A DNA stretch of 64,000 nt from JBJXHG01 sp046160865 (lineage in GTDB: Bacteria > Planctomycetota > UBA1135 > GCA-002686595). The notes below the pieces were generated by a model. It saw only the letters and a program-made list of their open reading frames with translations. It was not told the DNA's origin and did no database searches. Shown in pieces: positions 35,394-43,880 of this stretch (the stretch's first letter is position 1; every line of letters begins with the position of its first letter). The translations under genes and the position numbers were made by a program. The DNA lies in the NCBI GenBank assembly GCA_046160865.1, contig JBJXHG010000125.1, forward strand, positions 4,669 to 68,668, in the 5' to 3' direction.

Positions 35394-38378
35394 TCAGCCT
35401 TGGAAACCGCTGTGGAACGCGCGCCGGAGCTCTTCGATTTCGACGTCGAGGATCTTGGCTCCGGCCGTGCTGCGAATCTCGAAGCGCGGCGTTGTGCGGA
35501 CCGTCCCGACGTGTGCCGAAGGGAGTCCGGCGAGTCGACGTTCGAACTCCGCCGCGTTCCCCTCTGCGACCTCGACCAAGAAACGCGAACACGATTCCGA
35601 ATACAAGCGTGTCGTGTCGGGATCGTGCGGACTTTTGGCGCCCTGCACGGGAGAGCGTGAATCGGCTAGCGGCACGCGCGCGAGGTCGAGCTCGAGTCCG
35701 AGTCCGCCGCCGAAGCACATCTCCGCCGCAGCCACGGCGAGCCCGCCCTCCGACAGGTCGTGACACGCGGCGACGGTCCCCGCTTGGATCGCGCCTGCGA
35801 GTGCGCGGAACGAGCGCGGTGCCGTCTCCAGGTCCGGACGCGGCACGACGCCACCGCTCTGGCCGAGCCCATCGAGGAAGTGCGATCCGCCGAGCTCGGC
35901 ACGCGTCGCGCCGACCAGGTACACGCGGGATCCCGCGCGCTTGAAGTCCATCGTCACGCACTTCGACACGTCGGGGACGATGGCGAGCGCGGAAATGAGC
36001 AGCGTCGGCGGGATCGCGAGCGTGCGATCGCCGACGCGGTACTCGTTGTTCAGACTGTCCTTGCCCGAGATGAACGGCGTGCCGTACGCCTTCGCCGCGC
36101 GGTAGCAGCCGCGTGCGGCGAGCACGAGTGCGCCGAGACGGTCCTCCTTGTCGCAGTTCCCCCACGAGAAGTTGTCGAGGATCGCCGTGCGCTCGGGGTC
36201 ACCGCCGACGGCCACGACGTTGCGCAGCGCTTCGTCGATCACGGCCTCGGCCATCGCGCCCGGATCGAGCATCCCGTAGCGCGGGTTCGCGCCGCACGCG
36301 ATCGCGAGGCCCTTCTTCGACGACGGCAGCGGCTGGAGGACGGCGGCATCGCTCGGCGCATCGCTCTTCACGCCGACGAACGGCTTCACCGCGGACATGC
36401 CTTGCACCTCGTGGTCGTACTGGCGCACGATCCACTCCTTGCTGGCGATGTCGGGCGAAGCGAGCAAACGGAGGAGCTCGCGCGCGTGATCGGGCACGAC
36501 CGGCGCGCCGGGATCGGGCAGGTTCGGCGGCGTGAAGCTCGCGCGTCGCACGGCGCGCGGTGTCCCGCCGTGCAGGAACGCGAGATCGAGATCGGCGACG
36601 AGCTCGCCCGCGTGTCGGATGCGCAGCCGCCCGGTAGCTGTGAATTCGCCGATCACCGTCGCGTCGACGTCCTCGGCCTCGAAGACGGCGAGCAGGTCGT
36701 CCACGCGTTCGGGCGGGACGGCGAGGACCATGCGTTCCTGCGCTTCACTGATCCAGATCTCGTCCGGCGAGAGCCCGGGGTACTTCAGCGGCACCGACGC
36801 GAGCTCGACCTCAGCGCCGGTCGGTTCCGCCATCTCGCCGACGGCCGATGACAAGCCGCCCGCGCCGCAATCGGTGATCGCACGGTACAAGCCCGCATCG
36901 CGCGCTTGCATCAACGCATCGAGCAAGCGCTTCTCGGTGATCGCGTCGCCGATCTGCACGGCCGCGCTCGAGACGACCTCGGATTCGTCGTGGAGCTCGA
37001 CGGACGAGAACGTCGCGCCGTGGATGCCGTCGCGGCCCGTGCGGCCGCCCGCGACGACGATCTTGTCGCCCGCTTGGACGGACTTGGTCGCCGCATGGTG
37101 CGGCATGATGCCGACGGTGCCGGCGTAGACGAGCGGATTCGCTACGTAGCCTTCGTGGAACCACACGCCGCCGCTGACGGTCGGGATCCCCATGCGGTTG
37201 CCGTAGTCGCGCACGCCGGCGACGACGCCGCGCAGGATGCGCCGCGGGTGCATCACGCCTTTCGGAAGCGCGTCGCGCGGCAGGTCGGAAGGCCCGACGA
37301 AGAACGCATCGGTGTTCGCGATCGGTCGCGCACCGAGTCCGACGCCGAGGATGTCGCGAATGACGCCGCCGATGCCGGTTCCGGCGCCGCCGTACGGATC
37401 GATCGCGCTCGGGTGGTTGTGCGTCTCGACCTTGAAGCACACGTCGAAGCCTTGGTCGAACTCGATGATGCCCGCGTTGTCGTGGAACACGCTGACGCAC
37501 CACGGCTTCGCGAGCTCGAGCGTCGCGGCCTTGATCGTCTGCTTGAGCAGGTTGTCGATGCGCTCGCCGTCCATCTCCACGATGCCGGCGAACGTCTTGT
37601 GCTTGCAGTGCTCGCTCCACGTTTGCGCGAGCGTCTCGAGCTCGCACGCGGTCGGCTCGCGACCTTGCTCGGCGAAGTGCTGCTGGATCGCCCGCATCTC
37701 GAGCAGCGACAAGCTGAGGACACCGTCCTGGCTGATGCGGAGGAGACGGTCGTCGTCTGCTTTCGAGAGCGGCACGTGGATGACGCCGTGTTTCGGGCTC
37801 GGCGGCGGACGCACGAAGCGCAGGCGCTCGTCGTCGATGTACACGTCGTCGATGGTCGGGTTCGCGAGCACGCGCTCGCCGATCTGCGTCAGCGTCGCGC
37901 GCTCGAAACCGGACGGGCCGGACTTCGGATCGCGCTCGAGCTCCCAGGCGCGAAACGTGGTGATGAGGAACCCGTCGCGCGCCGCGTCGGGCGCGAGGCC
38001 GGTGCGCGCGAGCGCACGCTGCACGGTCGTCGCGACGGGATCCATGACGCCCGGCTTCTTCGCAACGAGGACGCGCTGCACGCCGGGACGGGCGCGCTCC
38101 GGCTCCGCGCGCGGCGCGATGATCCGCACGTCGTCGAGCACGGGATGCGCGAGGAGTTCGCGCGCGGCGGCATCGATCGTCGCGCGCGCGAGTTGCGCGG
38201 GGAGCAGGAAGCCGCGGCCGGAGCGCGCGCGCAGGAGTCCTTCGATGCCGAGCTCGCGCACCGCGGCGAGCAGGTGTGTGCCTTCGGGATCGTCGAACTC
38301 GGGCTTACGAAAGACCTCGATGCGCCATGCATCGGGTGCCGAGGATGCGGGCGATTTCAGCGTGCTCGAGCTCTGCAT
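35394..38378 (-). CDS. purL: PurL synthetase with two N-terminal PurS-like domains
   Basis: 994 residues. ATP-dependent FGAM synthetase of purine synthesis. The catalytic region begins near residue 245 with ELETLAQTWSEHCKHKTF and contains VETHNHPSAIDPYGGAGTGI and the later CHDLSEGGLAVAAAE. Before it are two PurS-like units: residues 17-90 (WRIEVFRKPEFDDPEGTHLL ... HPVLDDVRI) and 101-183 (QRVLVAKKPGVMDPVATTVQ ... NPTIDDVYI). PurS is normally a separate 80-residue subunit, and no purS gene is nearby. The glutaminase PurQ is separate and just downstream. The start is ATG 38378. A fused PurS-PurL is longer than the small form (about 740) and shorter than the large proteobacterial form (about 1300). 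Confidence 0.95.
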   Translation of the reverse strand: MQSSSTLKSPASSAPDAWRIEVFRKPEFDDPEGTHLLAAVRELGIEGLLRARSGRGFLLPAQLARATIDAAARELLAHPVLDDVRIIAPRAEPERARPGVQRVLVAKKPGVMDPVATTVQRALARTGLAPDAARDGFLITTFRAWELERDPKSGPSGFERATLTQIGERVLANPTIDDVYIDDERLRFVRPPPSPKHGVIHVPLSKADDDRLLRISQDGVLSLSLLEMRAIQQHFAEQGREPTACELETLAQTWSEHCKHKTFAGIVEMDGERIDNLLKQTIKAATLELAKPWCVSVFHDNAGIIEFDQGFDVCFKVETHNHPSAIDPYGGAGTGIGGVIRDILGVGLGARPIANTDAFFVGPSDLPRDALPKGVMHPRRILRGVVAGVRDYGNRMGIPTVSGGVWFHEGYVANPLVYAGTVGIMPHHAATKSVQAGDKIVVAGGRTGRDGIHGATFSSVELHDESEVVSSAAVQIGDAITEKRLLDALMQARDAGLYRAITDCGAGGLSSAVGEMAEPTGAEVELASVPLKYPGLSPDEIWISEAQERMVLAVPPERVDDLLAVFEAEDVDATVIGEFTATGRLRIRHAGELVADLDLAFLHGGTPRAVRRASFTPPNLPDPGAPVVPDHARELLRLLASPDIASKEWIVRQYDHEVQGMSAVKPFVGVKSDAPSDAAVLQPLPSSKKGLAIACGANPRYGMLDPGAMAEAVIDEALRNVVAVGGDPERTAILDNFSWGNCDKEDRLGALVLAARGCYRAAKAYGTPFISGKDSLNNEYRVGDRTLAIPPTLLISALAIVPDVSKCVTMDFKRAGSRVYLVGATRAELGGSHFLDGLGQSGGVVPRPDLETAPRSFRALAGAIQAGTVAACHDLSEGGLAVAAAEMCFGGGLGLELDLARVPLADSRSPVQGAKSPHDPDTTRLYSESCSRFLVEVAEGNAAEFERRLAGLPSAHVGTVRTTPRFEIRSTAGAKILDVEIEELRRAFHSGFQG

Positions 38379-38557
38379 GGGCGGATTCTAGCGGCGTGCC
38401 GCAGCGCTCCCAAGCACACACGCGGCCACGTGCGCGGCGCTCGAGCAGAGAAGGGTTGCGATTCGCCCCGGTGTCCGGGACGATGCATCCGCCGCCGAGC
38501 ACGCGGCGAGACGTGAGCGAGTCGCCCCGCAACCGCAACGACACGACGGCCAGCGGC

Positions 38558-39517
38558 ATGGCCTTCGAGCGCCCGATCAAGGAGCTCGAGTCGCAGCTGT
38601 CCGAGCTCGAGGCGCTTGCGCTGCGCACGAACTTCGACATCTCCGAGGAGATCGAAGCCGTGCGTCGGAGGCTCTCGGAGTCGATCCGGACCACGTACGC
38701 CGATCTCTCGGCGTGGGAGCGCGTGAACGTCGCGCGCCACGTCGAGCGGCCGGTCGCGTCCGACTACGTCGAGAAGATCCTCGACGATTTCATCGAGCTC
38801 GCCGGCGACAAGGTGTTTGGCGACGACAAGGCGATCGTCAGCGGGCTCGCGCGCATCGAGGACACGCGCTTCGTCCTGCTCGCGCACCGCAAGGGGCGGA
38901 CGACCAAGGAGCGGATGCTCTACAACTTCGGCTGCGCGCACCCGGAGGGCTACCGCAAGGCCTACCGGAAGATGAAGCTCGCCGAGAAGCTCCGGCTGCC
39001 GATCGTAGCGCTGATCAACACCCCCGGCGCGTATCCCGGCATCGGAGCCGAGGAACGCGGCCAGGCCGCCGCGATCGCGGAGAACATCTTGCTGATGTTC
39101 GAGCTGACGGTACCGATCCTGGTCATCGTGATCGGGGAGGGCGGCTCGGGCGGGGCGCTCGGGATCGGCGTCGGCGACCGCGTCTGGATGATGGAGTACT
39201 CGTACTACTCGGTCATCAGTCCGGAGGGTTGCGCGGCGATCTTGTGGAAGGACGGCGACCGCTCGCCCGACGCGGCGGAAGCCTTGAAGTTGACCGCGGC
39301 GGACCTCCTCAAGCTCGAACTGATCGACGGAGTGATCCCCGAGCCGCAGGGCGGCGCACATCGCGCGCCGACCGTGGCGATGGCGCAGGTGAAGAAGTGC
39401 ATTCTCGAGGAACTCGCCATGCTGTCGAAGCGTTCGCCGGCGGAGCTGGTCGCACAGCGCCGCCGCAAGTACCGCTTCGCGGGCGAGATCCCAGGGCGCT
39501 TTCCGCACCTGGACTGA
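38558..39517 (+). CDS. accA: Acetyl-CoA carboxylase carboxyltransferase, alpha subunit
   Basis: 319 residues; transfers the carboxyl group from biotin to acetyl-CoA to give malonyl-CoA, with AccD, for fatty acid synthesis. Family hallmarks include the N-terminal helical region (FERPIKELESQLSELEAL), INTPGAYPGIGAEERGQA, IGEGGSGGALGIGVGD and YSVISPEGCAAILWKD. The length is normal for bacterial AccA. Start ATG 38558 (MAFERPIKELE) corresponds to the family N-terminus; a longer frame upstream is proline-rich and unlikely. accD is not in the window. It is transcribed away from purL. Confidence 0.96.
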   Translation: MAFERPIKELESQLSELEALALRTNFDISEEIEAVRRRLSESIRTTYADLSAWERVNVARHVERPVASDYVEKILDDFIELAGDKVFGDDKAIVSGLARIEDTRFVLLAHRKGRTTKERMLYNFGCAHPEGYRKAYRKMKLAEKLRLPIVALINTPGAYPGIGAEERGQAAAIAENILLMFELTVPILVIVIGEGGSGGALGIGVGDRVWMMEYSYYSVISPEGCAAILWKDGDRSPDAAEALKLTAADLLKLELIDGVIPEPQGGAHRAPTVAMAQVKKCILEELAMLSKRSPAELVAQRRRKYRFAGEIPGRFPHLD

Positions 39518-39793
39518 GGTCGAGCACCTCCGGACACCCTGTCTGCTCGCGGGAGGCCGCGCCGGTGGACCCGCGGTGTCGCGAGAAGTGCGGGTTCGCA
39601 TCGCCGGCGTGAAACCGTCGGCACGCGCGGCCAACAAGCACGCGGGTCCGACCGTAGGCGCGGTCGAGAATTCCGAACGATGCAAGCCACCTTCCGCCGT
39701 CTGCGCGCTTTCGCCGGCCCGACCGGCTACCCCGGCGAGCGCTACACTCGCTGGCCGCAGGCGCGACGGTTGGCGCGCGCCTCTCTGACTGCG

Positions 39794-40573
39794 ATGGTCG
39801 ACGCGGACTCGGATGCGGACGGCGTGGAGCCTGAACGTGCCCAGGAACTCCAGAGTTTCCTTGGGCCCGAGCCAGACGTAGCCGACGCATCGGCGACCAT
39901 CGCCGAAGACCACGCCGCGATCCGGCGCGCGCAGGCTGGCGACGAGCAGGGGTTCCGGGAGCTTGTCGAGCGGCACCAGTCACGCGCGTGGCGCGTCGCG
40001 CGCAACCTGGTCGGCAGCGACGAGGACGCGCAGGACTTGGCGCAAGAAGCTTTTTTGCGCGTCTTCCGCAGCGTCGACAAGTTCGACTTCGAACACGCGT
40101 TCACGACGTGGCTCTACCGCATCGTGACGAACCTCGCGATCGACCATCTTCGCAAGCGCCGACCGGTGCACAGCACGACGCGCGAGGACGACGAGGAACC
40201 GGACCTGGATGTGCCCGACGCCAGTGTAGAGCAGCCGTCCGACCGGATGGAGCGCGGAGAGCTCGCGCGCGAAGTGAAGGCCTGCCTCGAAAGCCTCGCG
40301 CCTCATTTCCAGTCCGTGCTCGTGCTGCGCGAGATGGAAGGCCTACCTTGCAAAGAGATCGCCGACATCGTGGGCGCGACGCACGTGACCGTGCGCTGGC
40401 GCTTGCACCGCGGTCGAAAGTTGTTCCAAGAGGAGTGGGAACGCCGCGCGCGCTTCCGCGATTCCTCTGGTGCGTCTTCGCTGCCGCTCTCGCGCACCGC
40501 GAACAACGACGACGAACTGCCTGTAGACGAATCCGAGTTCGAAGGAATGCCTGACGATGAATCCGCAACTTGA
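39794..40573 (+). CDS. ECF-type RNA polymerase sigma factor
   Basis: 259 residues. Region 2 is FRELVERHQSRAWRVARNLV ... DAQDLAQEAFLRVF ... FTTWLYRIVTNLAIDHLRK. Region 4 is SVLVLREMEGLPCKEIADIV followed by HVTVRWRLHRGRKLF. It has an acidic N-terminal extension of about 40 residues and an acidic C-terminal tail. The anti-sigma gene overlaps its end by 17 bp, the usual arrangement for ECF pairs. ATG 39794 is preferred; ATG 39680 would add 38 basic residues. Its promoter targets are unknown. The gap to accA is 276 bp and probably holds its promoter. Confidence 0.93.
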   Translation: MVDADSDADGVEPERAQELQSFLGPEPDVADASATIAEDHAAIRRAQAGDEQGFRELVERHQSRAWRVARNLVGSDEDAQDLAQEAFLRVFRSVDKFDFEHAFTTWLYRIVTNLAIDHLRKRRPVHSTTREDDEEPDLDVPDASVEQPSDRMERGELAREVKACLESLAPHFQSVLVLREMEGLPCKEIADIVGATHVTVRWRLHRGRKLFQEEWERRARFRDSSGASSLPLSRTANNDDELPVDESEFEGMPDDESAT

Positions 40574-41204
40574 CCCGTGCAACGCCGTCGAAGAGGCGCT
40601 CCCGCTTTACGTCGGCGGAGACCTGATTCCGGAGCGGCGGCGCGCTGTCGATCAACACCTGCGCCTGTGCGGTGCATGCCGTGCGTCGGCAGGTCGCGCG
40701 CGCGACGCGCGCGAAGCCTTGCTGCAAGGGCTGCGTCCCCACGGACGTGCATCGACCGATCTCTGGACGGGAGTGCGCGCGGGCCTCGTGCAAGAGGGTC
40801 TTCTCGCGCCGCACCAATCGGCGGCTTTGCCGCAGCCGTCGCCCCGTCAGCCCGCCGCGCGATCCCTCCATCGTGCCTGGCGCTACCTACCGTTCAGCGG
40901 CGTGGCTGCTGCGGCTGCGGTAGCCGCGCTGTGGCTGCGAGCCGCGCCAATGGATGAGTTGCCGATCGGCGGGGCGCGGATCGTGCAACCGGCGTCCGGC
41001 GGCGTGTCGATCGCGCCAGCAGTCGCCGTGACGCCTGTGAACGACAAGCTGCGCCGCCTCTCGCCGACTGACGAAGTCTGGGGTGATGGAGCCGCCGACT
41101 TCGAACAGCAACAGGCTCCGCCTGGACTCGGCCTGTGGGGCTCGATGCGCAACCCTAATCTCGGGTCGCCGGCCGGCTATTTCACGCCCGGCAAGACCCG
41201 CTGA
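40557..41204 (+). CDS. Zinc-finger (ZAS) anti-sigma factor with one membrane helix
   Basis: 215 residues. The N-terminal cytoplasmic ZAS domain carries HLRLCGACRA (H-x3-C-x2-C), with an upstream CNAVEEALP completing a possible zinc site. One membrane helix (SGVAAAAAVAALWL) follows at about residue 115-130, then an external part rich in proline and glycine. It should hold the ECF sigma factor inactive at the membrane until released by a signal. It overlaps the sigma gene, and a secreted PDZ protein gene follows after 33 bp. Confidence 0.88.
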   Translation: MNPQLDPCNAVEEALPLYVGGDLIPERRRAVDQHLRLCGACRASAGRARDAREALLQGLRPHGRASTDLWTGVRAGLVQEGLLAPHQSAALPQPSPRQPAARSLHRAWRYLPFSGVAAAAAVAALWLRAAPMDELPIGGARIVQPASGGVSIAPAVAVTPVNDKLRRLSPTDEVWGDGAADFEQQQAPPGLGLWGSMRNPNLGSPAGYFTPGKTR

Positions 41205-41237
41205 AGTACCTGAGAACAGCTGAAGTCGCTCGAGGAA

Positions 41238-42338
41238 ATGAACATGAATTGGTTGGTACTGGCAGCACCACTGTGGGTCGTCGGTGCGACCGTCGCGCAG
41301 CAAGCGCCGGCCGGGTCGAAGGGCCTCGTGCGCATGTACGACAACGCGCACGACGGTAGCGCCGCGTCCGAGTTCGATCGTGAATCGTGGCGGAAGAAGC
41401 TCCTTCAAGCGGATCTCGATGCGCGCGAGCAGGCGTTCGATCTACTGGTGGAGCTCGGCACGCGCACGAAAGGTGTCCGCGAATCGATCGAAGCGTGGGC
41501 GCAGGATGCGGCGCAGCCGGAGCTTGCTTGGACCGCGCGCATGGCGTTGCGCGAGCTCGATCGGAGCAACGCGCTCGATTCGCTCTTCGCTCCCGATCGA
41601 TGGAGCGATCTGCAATCGAGCTTCGACGAGCTGCAGCGGCGCTTCGATGCGATGGGCCCGCTGCTCGAAGCTCCGCGCGCCTTCTCGGCGCCGGTGCCGG
41701 GAGCCGAGAGTACGCAGAAGTCGTTCAGCCTGCAGATCGGTCCGGATGGCGTCGCGTGCGAAGTCACCGAGAGCGTCAACGGCGAACAGAAGAAGCAAAC
41801 CTACAAAGCCGACAGCCTCGAAGACCTGCTGCAAGCGCACCCGGATCTGCGCGCGCACATCGGCAGTGGCTCCGCCCGCGGCGCTTGGGGATTCCCGGTG
41901 CCCGGCCGGCGCTCGGATCCGCGGAGTGGACTGCACGGGCACGCGCTCCGGAGGCCGCTTGCGATCGCGCCGACTCCCGAGGCGGTCGAGCCGGGAACGC
42001 CGGCGGGCTCTCCGCCGACGCACTACCTCGGCATCGAATGCACGCCCGCTGCTTCGGACAAAGTGCAGGGAATGGGTCTCGAGCCCGAGCGCGGGCTCGC
42101 CGTCGAGCGCGCGGTGCCGGGCACGATCGCCGACATCCTCGGCATCCAGCGCGGCGACATCCTGATCACGCTCAACGGCACGCCGCTCTACAGCGCGCAG
42201 GATGTGAGCAACGTGCTGCGCCGCCGCACCGCGGAGGCGCCGATCGAGGTGGAGTTGATCGACAAGAAAGGTCAGCGGCGCACGTTGACATGGAGACCGA
42301 CGGAGAGCCCCGCCTCTCCGGACGAACGCGACGGTTGA
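41238..42338 (+). CDS. Exported protein with a C-terminal PDZ domain
   Basis: 366 residues. The signal peptide is MNMNWLVLAAPLWVVGATVA. A helical region (about residues 40-130) is followed by an intermediate stretch (EVTESVNGEQKKQTYKADSL) that resembles the same element of other planctomycete PDZ proteins. A PDZ domain ends the protein: LGIECTPAASDKVQGMG ... IADILGIQRGDILITLNGTP ... DVSNVLRRR. No protease triad is present, so it is not a HtrA enzyme. As the third gene of the ECF/anti-sigma unit it may sense or report envelope damage to the anti-sigma factor. A strong hairpin follows. Confidence 0.8.
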   Translation: MNMNWLVLAAPLWVVGATVAQQAPAGSKGLVRMYDNAHDGSAASEFDRESWRKKLLQADLDAREQAFDLLVELGTRTKGVRESIEAWAQDAAQPELAWTARMALRELDRSNALDSLFAPDRWSDLQSSFDELQRRFDAMGPLLEAPRAFSAPVPGAESTQKSFSLQIGPDGVACEVTESVNGEQKKQTYKADSLEDLLQAHPDLRAHIGSGSARGAWGFPVPGRRSDPRSGLHGHALRRPLAIAPTPEAVEPGTPAGSPPTHYLGIECTPAASDKVQGMGLEPERGLAVERAVPGTIADILGIQRGDILITLNGTPLYSAQDVSNVLRRRTAEAPIEVELIDKKGQRRTLTWRPTESPASPDERDG

Positions 42339-42358
42339 GGTCGAAGCAAGAGTGTGTG

Positions 42359-42393
42359 CGGGGCCTGCGCGCGCGGTGCGTACGCAGGCCCCG
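42359..42393 (+). terminator. Perfect GC hairpin closing the ECF operon
   Basis: CGGGGCCTGCG and CGCAGGCCCCG form an 11-bp perfect stem with a 13-base loop, 20 bases after the PDZ gene stop. It is followed by GCATTTC, a weak T-run. This is the most classical terminator in the window. Just after it, at 42404, lies a half-copy of the repeat-family end (CCCGCAGCTCTCAGCAAGTC). Confidence 0.75.
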
Positions 42394-42518
42394 GCATTTC
42401 TCGCCCGCAGCTCTCAGCAAGTCGCGAAGGCGAAACGGCTCGCGGAGCGGTGAATGCAAGTCGAGCACCCAAGCGCAGCGGAGGCGCCCTGGAGAGGTCG
42501 GCGCGGAGCGCGACCAAG

Positions 42519-42694
42519 CCCGCATCTCTCACCACGTCCTGCTGCGGTCGCGCCAACTCGCTCGGACCGGCGTTCTTGAATCGGAATCGATCCTCGTTGA
42601 CCAATCAGGTCGACTGCGGTCGATTCCGATGCAACGCCTTGCTCCGCACGATCTGACACGACCTCGCGACGAAAGTGCTGAGAGATGCGGGCGA
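42519..42694. repeat. Intergenic palindromic element, full copy C
   Basis: The left end is CCCGCATCTCTCACCACGTC; the right end, read inverted, is CCCGCATCTCTCAGCACTTT, so the terminal inverted repeat is 17 of the first 18 bases. The core shares GGAATCGATCCTCG and CGATTCCGATGCAACGCCTT with copy B. It lies between the convergent PDZ and TPR genes; the right end is 11 bases from the TPR gene stop. With the terminator and half-copy it accounts for most of the 364-bp gap. Confidence 0.8.
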
Positions 42695-42702
42695 GAAGCC
42701 GT

Positions 42703-43740
42703 TCAGCCGCCGCTCGCCACGGCGCGCTTGCGTTGCTCGCACTCGCTGCGCAGCCGCCACGCACGCTTGACGTCGGGGTCGTCGAAGCCCTTCTGGCTGA
42801 GGCGTAGGAATGTATCGAGGTCGGCGATCGCGTCGTCGTAGCGGCCGAGCTCTTGGCGCACTTCGGCGCGACGGCTGAAGATCTCGCCGCGCTGCGGATC
42901 GATGTCGGCGGCGGCGTCGAGCGCTTCGGCCGCTTTTGCGGGCCGACCGGCCGCGAGTTCGAGCGTCGATGCGTGCAGCAGCGTCACGAGCTGACGCTGC
43001 TTGAGGTTCTTGACGAGCGTGCGAAAGTGGTGTTCCTCGGCCGCGGAGATGTCCGGTCGCAAGATGCGCGCTTCCCAGAAATCGAGGTCCTTCTGCGCCG
43101 CGTCGACGAGGCGCGCGCTCCATTTCAGCGTCTCGTCGCGTAGCTCGAGCAACGTCGTCACGCGAATCAACCCGGACAGCACGTCGATGTCGGCCGGGCG
43201 CGCGGCGAGCGTGGCTTCGAACTCGCGGAAAGAGTCTTCCCACGCGTGCCGCGCCTGGCGCTGGAGCTCTTCGATGCGTTGCTCCGGATCCGCCGCTTCG
43301 GAAATGCGTTTCCCCGATCGCAGATCGCGCGCGGCCTCGTCGTACGCCATGCCTTTGCGCTCGAGGCTTTCCGCCAAGCCGAGGCGTGCACGGTAGTCGC
43401 CACCGTTCACGAGTCCGCGGAACACGACTTCCGCTTGCAAGATGTCGTCGGTGCGCCCGCGACGCTGGAGCGCCCACCCACGGATCATGCGCAGCTTCAC
43501 GTTGTCCTTGTCGAGTTCGAGCCCTTTGAGGGCTTGCCCCTCCGCGCGATCGACCTCTCCCATCGCGAGGTACTGCTGCGCTGTCTCGGTGTGGATCTCG
43601 ATCATCTTCTGCTTCTCCTCCGCCGTGAGGCGTCGCTCCGAGCTGCACGCGGCGAGGAGCGCGAGCGCGGCGGTGAAGAGGAGGGCTGCGGACCCAAAGA
43701 GAAGGGCAGCGCGCGGACGACTCGTGGCGGATCGGATCAT
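42703..43740 (-). CDS. TPR-repeat lipoprotein
   Basis: 345 residues. The signal peptide ends in LALLAACSS, a normal lipobox (LAAC), so the protein should be lipidated. The mature part contains tetratricopeptide repeats: ETAQQYLAMGEVDRAEGQAL, GLELDKDNVKLRM, and near the C-terminus DPQRGEIFSRRAEVRQELGR with DDAIADLDTF. It likely serves as a scaffold at a membrane; no partner is identified. ATG 43740 (MIRSATS) precedes the hydrophobic core by a basic leader. The NFACT gene ends 140 bp upstream on the same strand. Confidence 0.8.
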   Translation of the reverse strand: MIRSATSRPRAALLFGSAALLFTAALALLAACSSERRLTAEEKQKMIEIHTETAQQYLAMGEVDRAEGQALKGLELDKDNVKLRMIRGWALQRRGRTDDILQAEVVFRGLVNGGDYRARLGLAESLERKGMAYDEAARDLRSGKRISEAADPEQRIEELQRQARHAWEDSFREFEATLAARPADIDVLSGLIRVTTLLELRDETLKWSARLVDAAQKDLDFWEARILRPDISAAEEHHFRTLVKNLKQRQLVTLLHASTLELAAGRPAKAAEALDAAADIDPQRGEIFSRRAEVRQELGRYDDAIADLDTFLRLSQKGFDDPDVKRAWRLRSECEQRKRAVASGG

Positions 43741-43880
43741 GGGCGTCGATTCCAGACGAACGGAGGCTGGCAGCATAGCTCCGTGGACGGCATCGCGTCC
43801 TGATGTCGCGCGCTACACACCGGCCGCGCGCTCGTTACGCGCCGCGGGGCGGATCGCTGCGGATTTTGCGCGTGACGAGA

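Noticed and set aside
39577..39595. A further full copy of the palindromic element after accA
   Set aside because: Only the end motif (inverted CCCGCACTTCTCGCGACAC) is recognisable; no second arm or core was found, so it is mentioned only as a weak half-copy.
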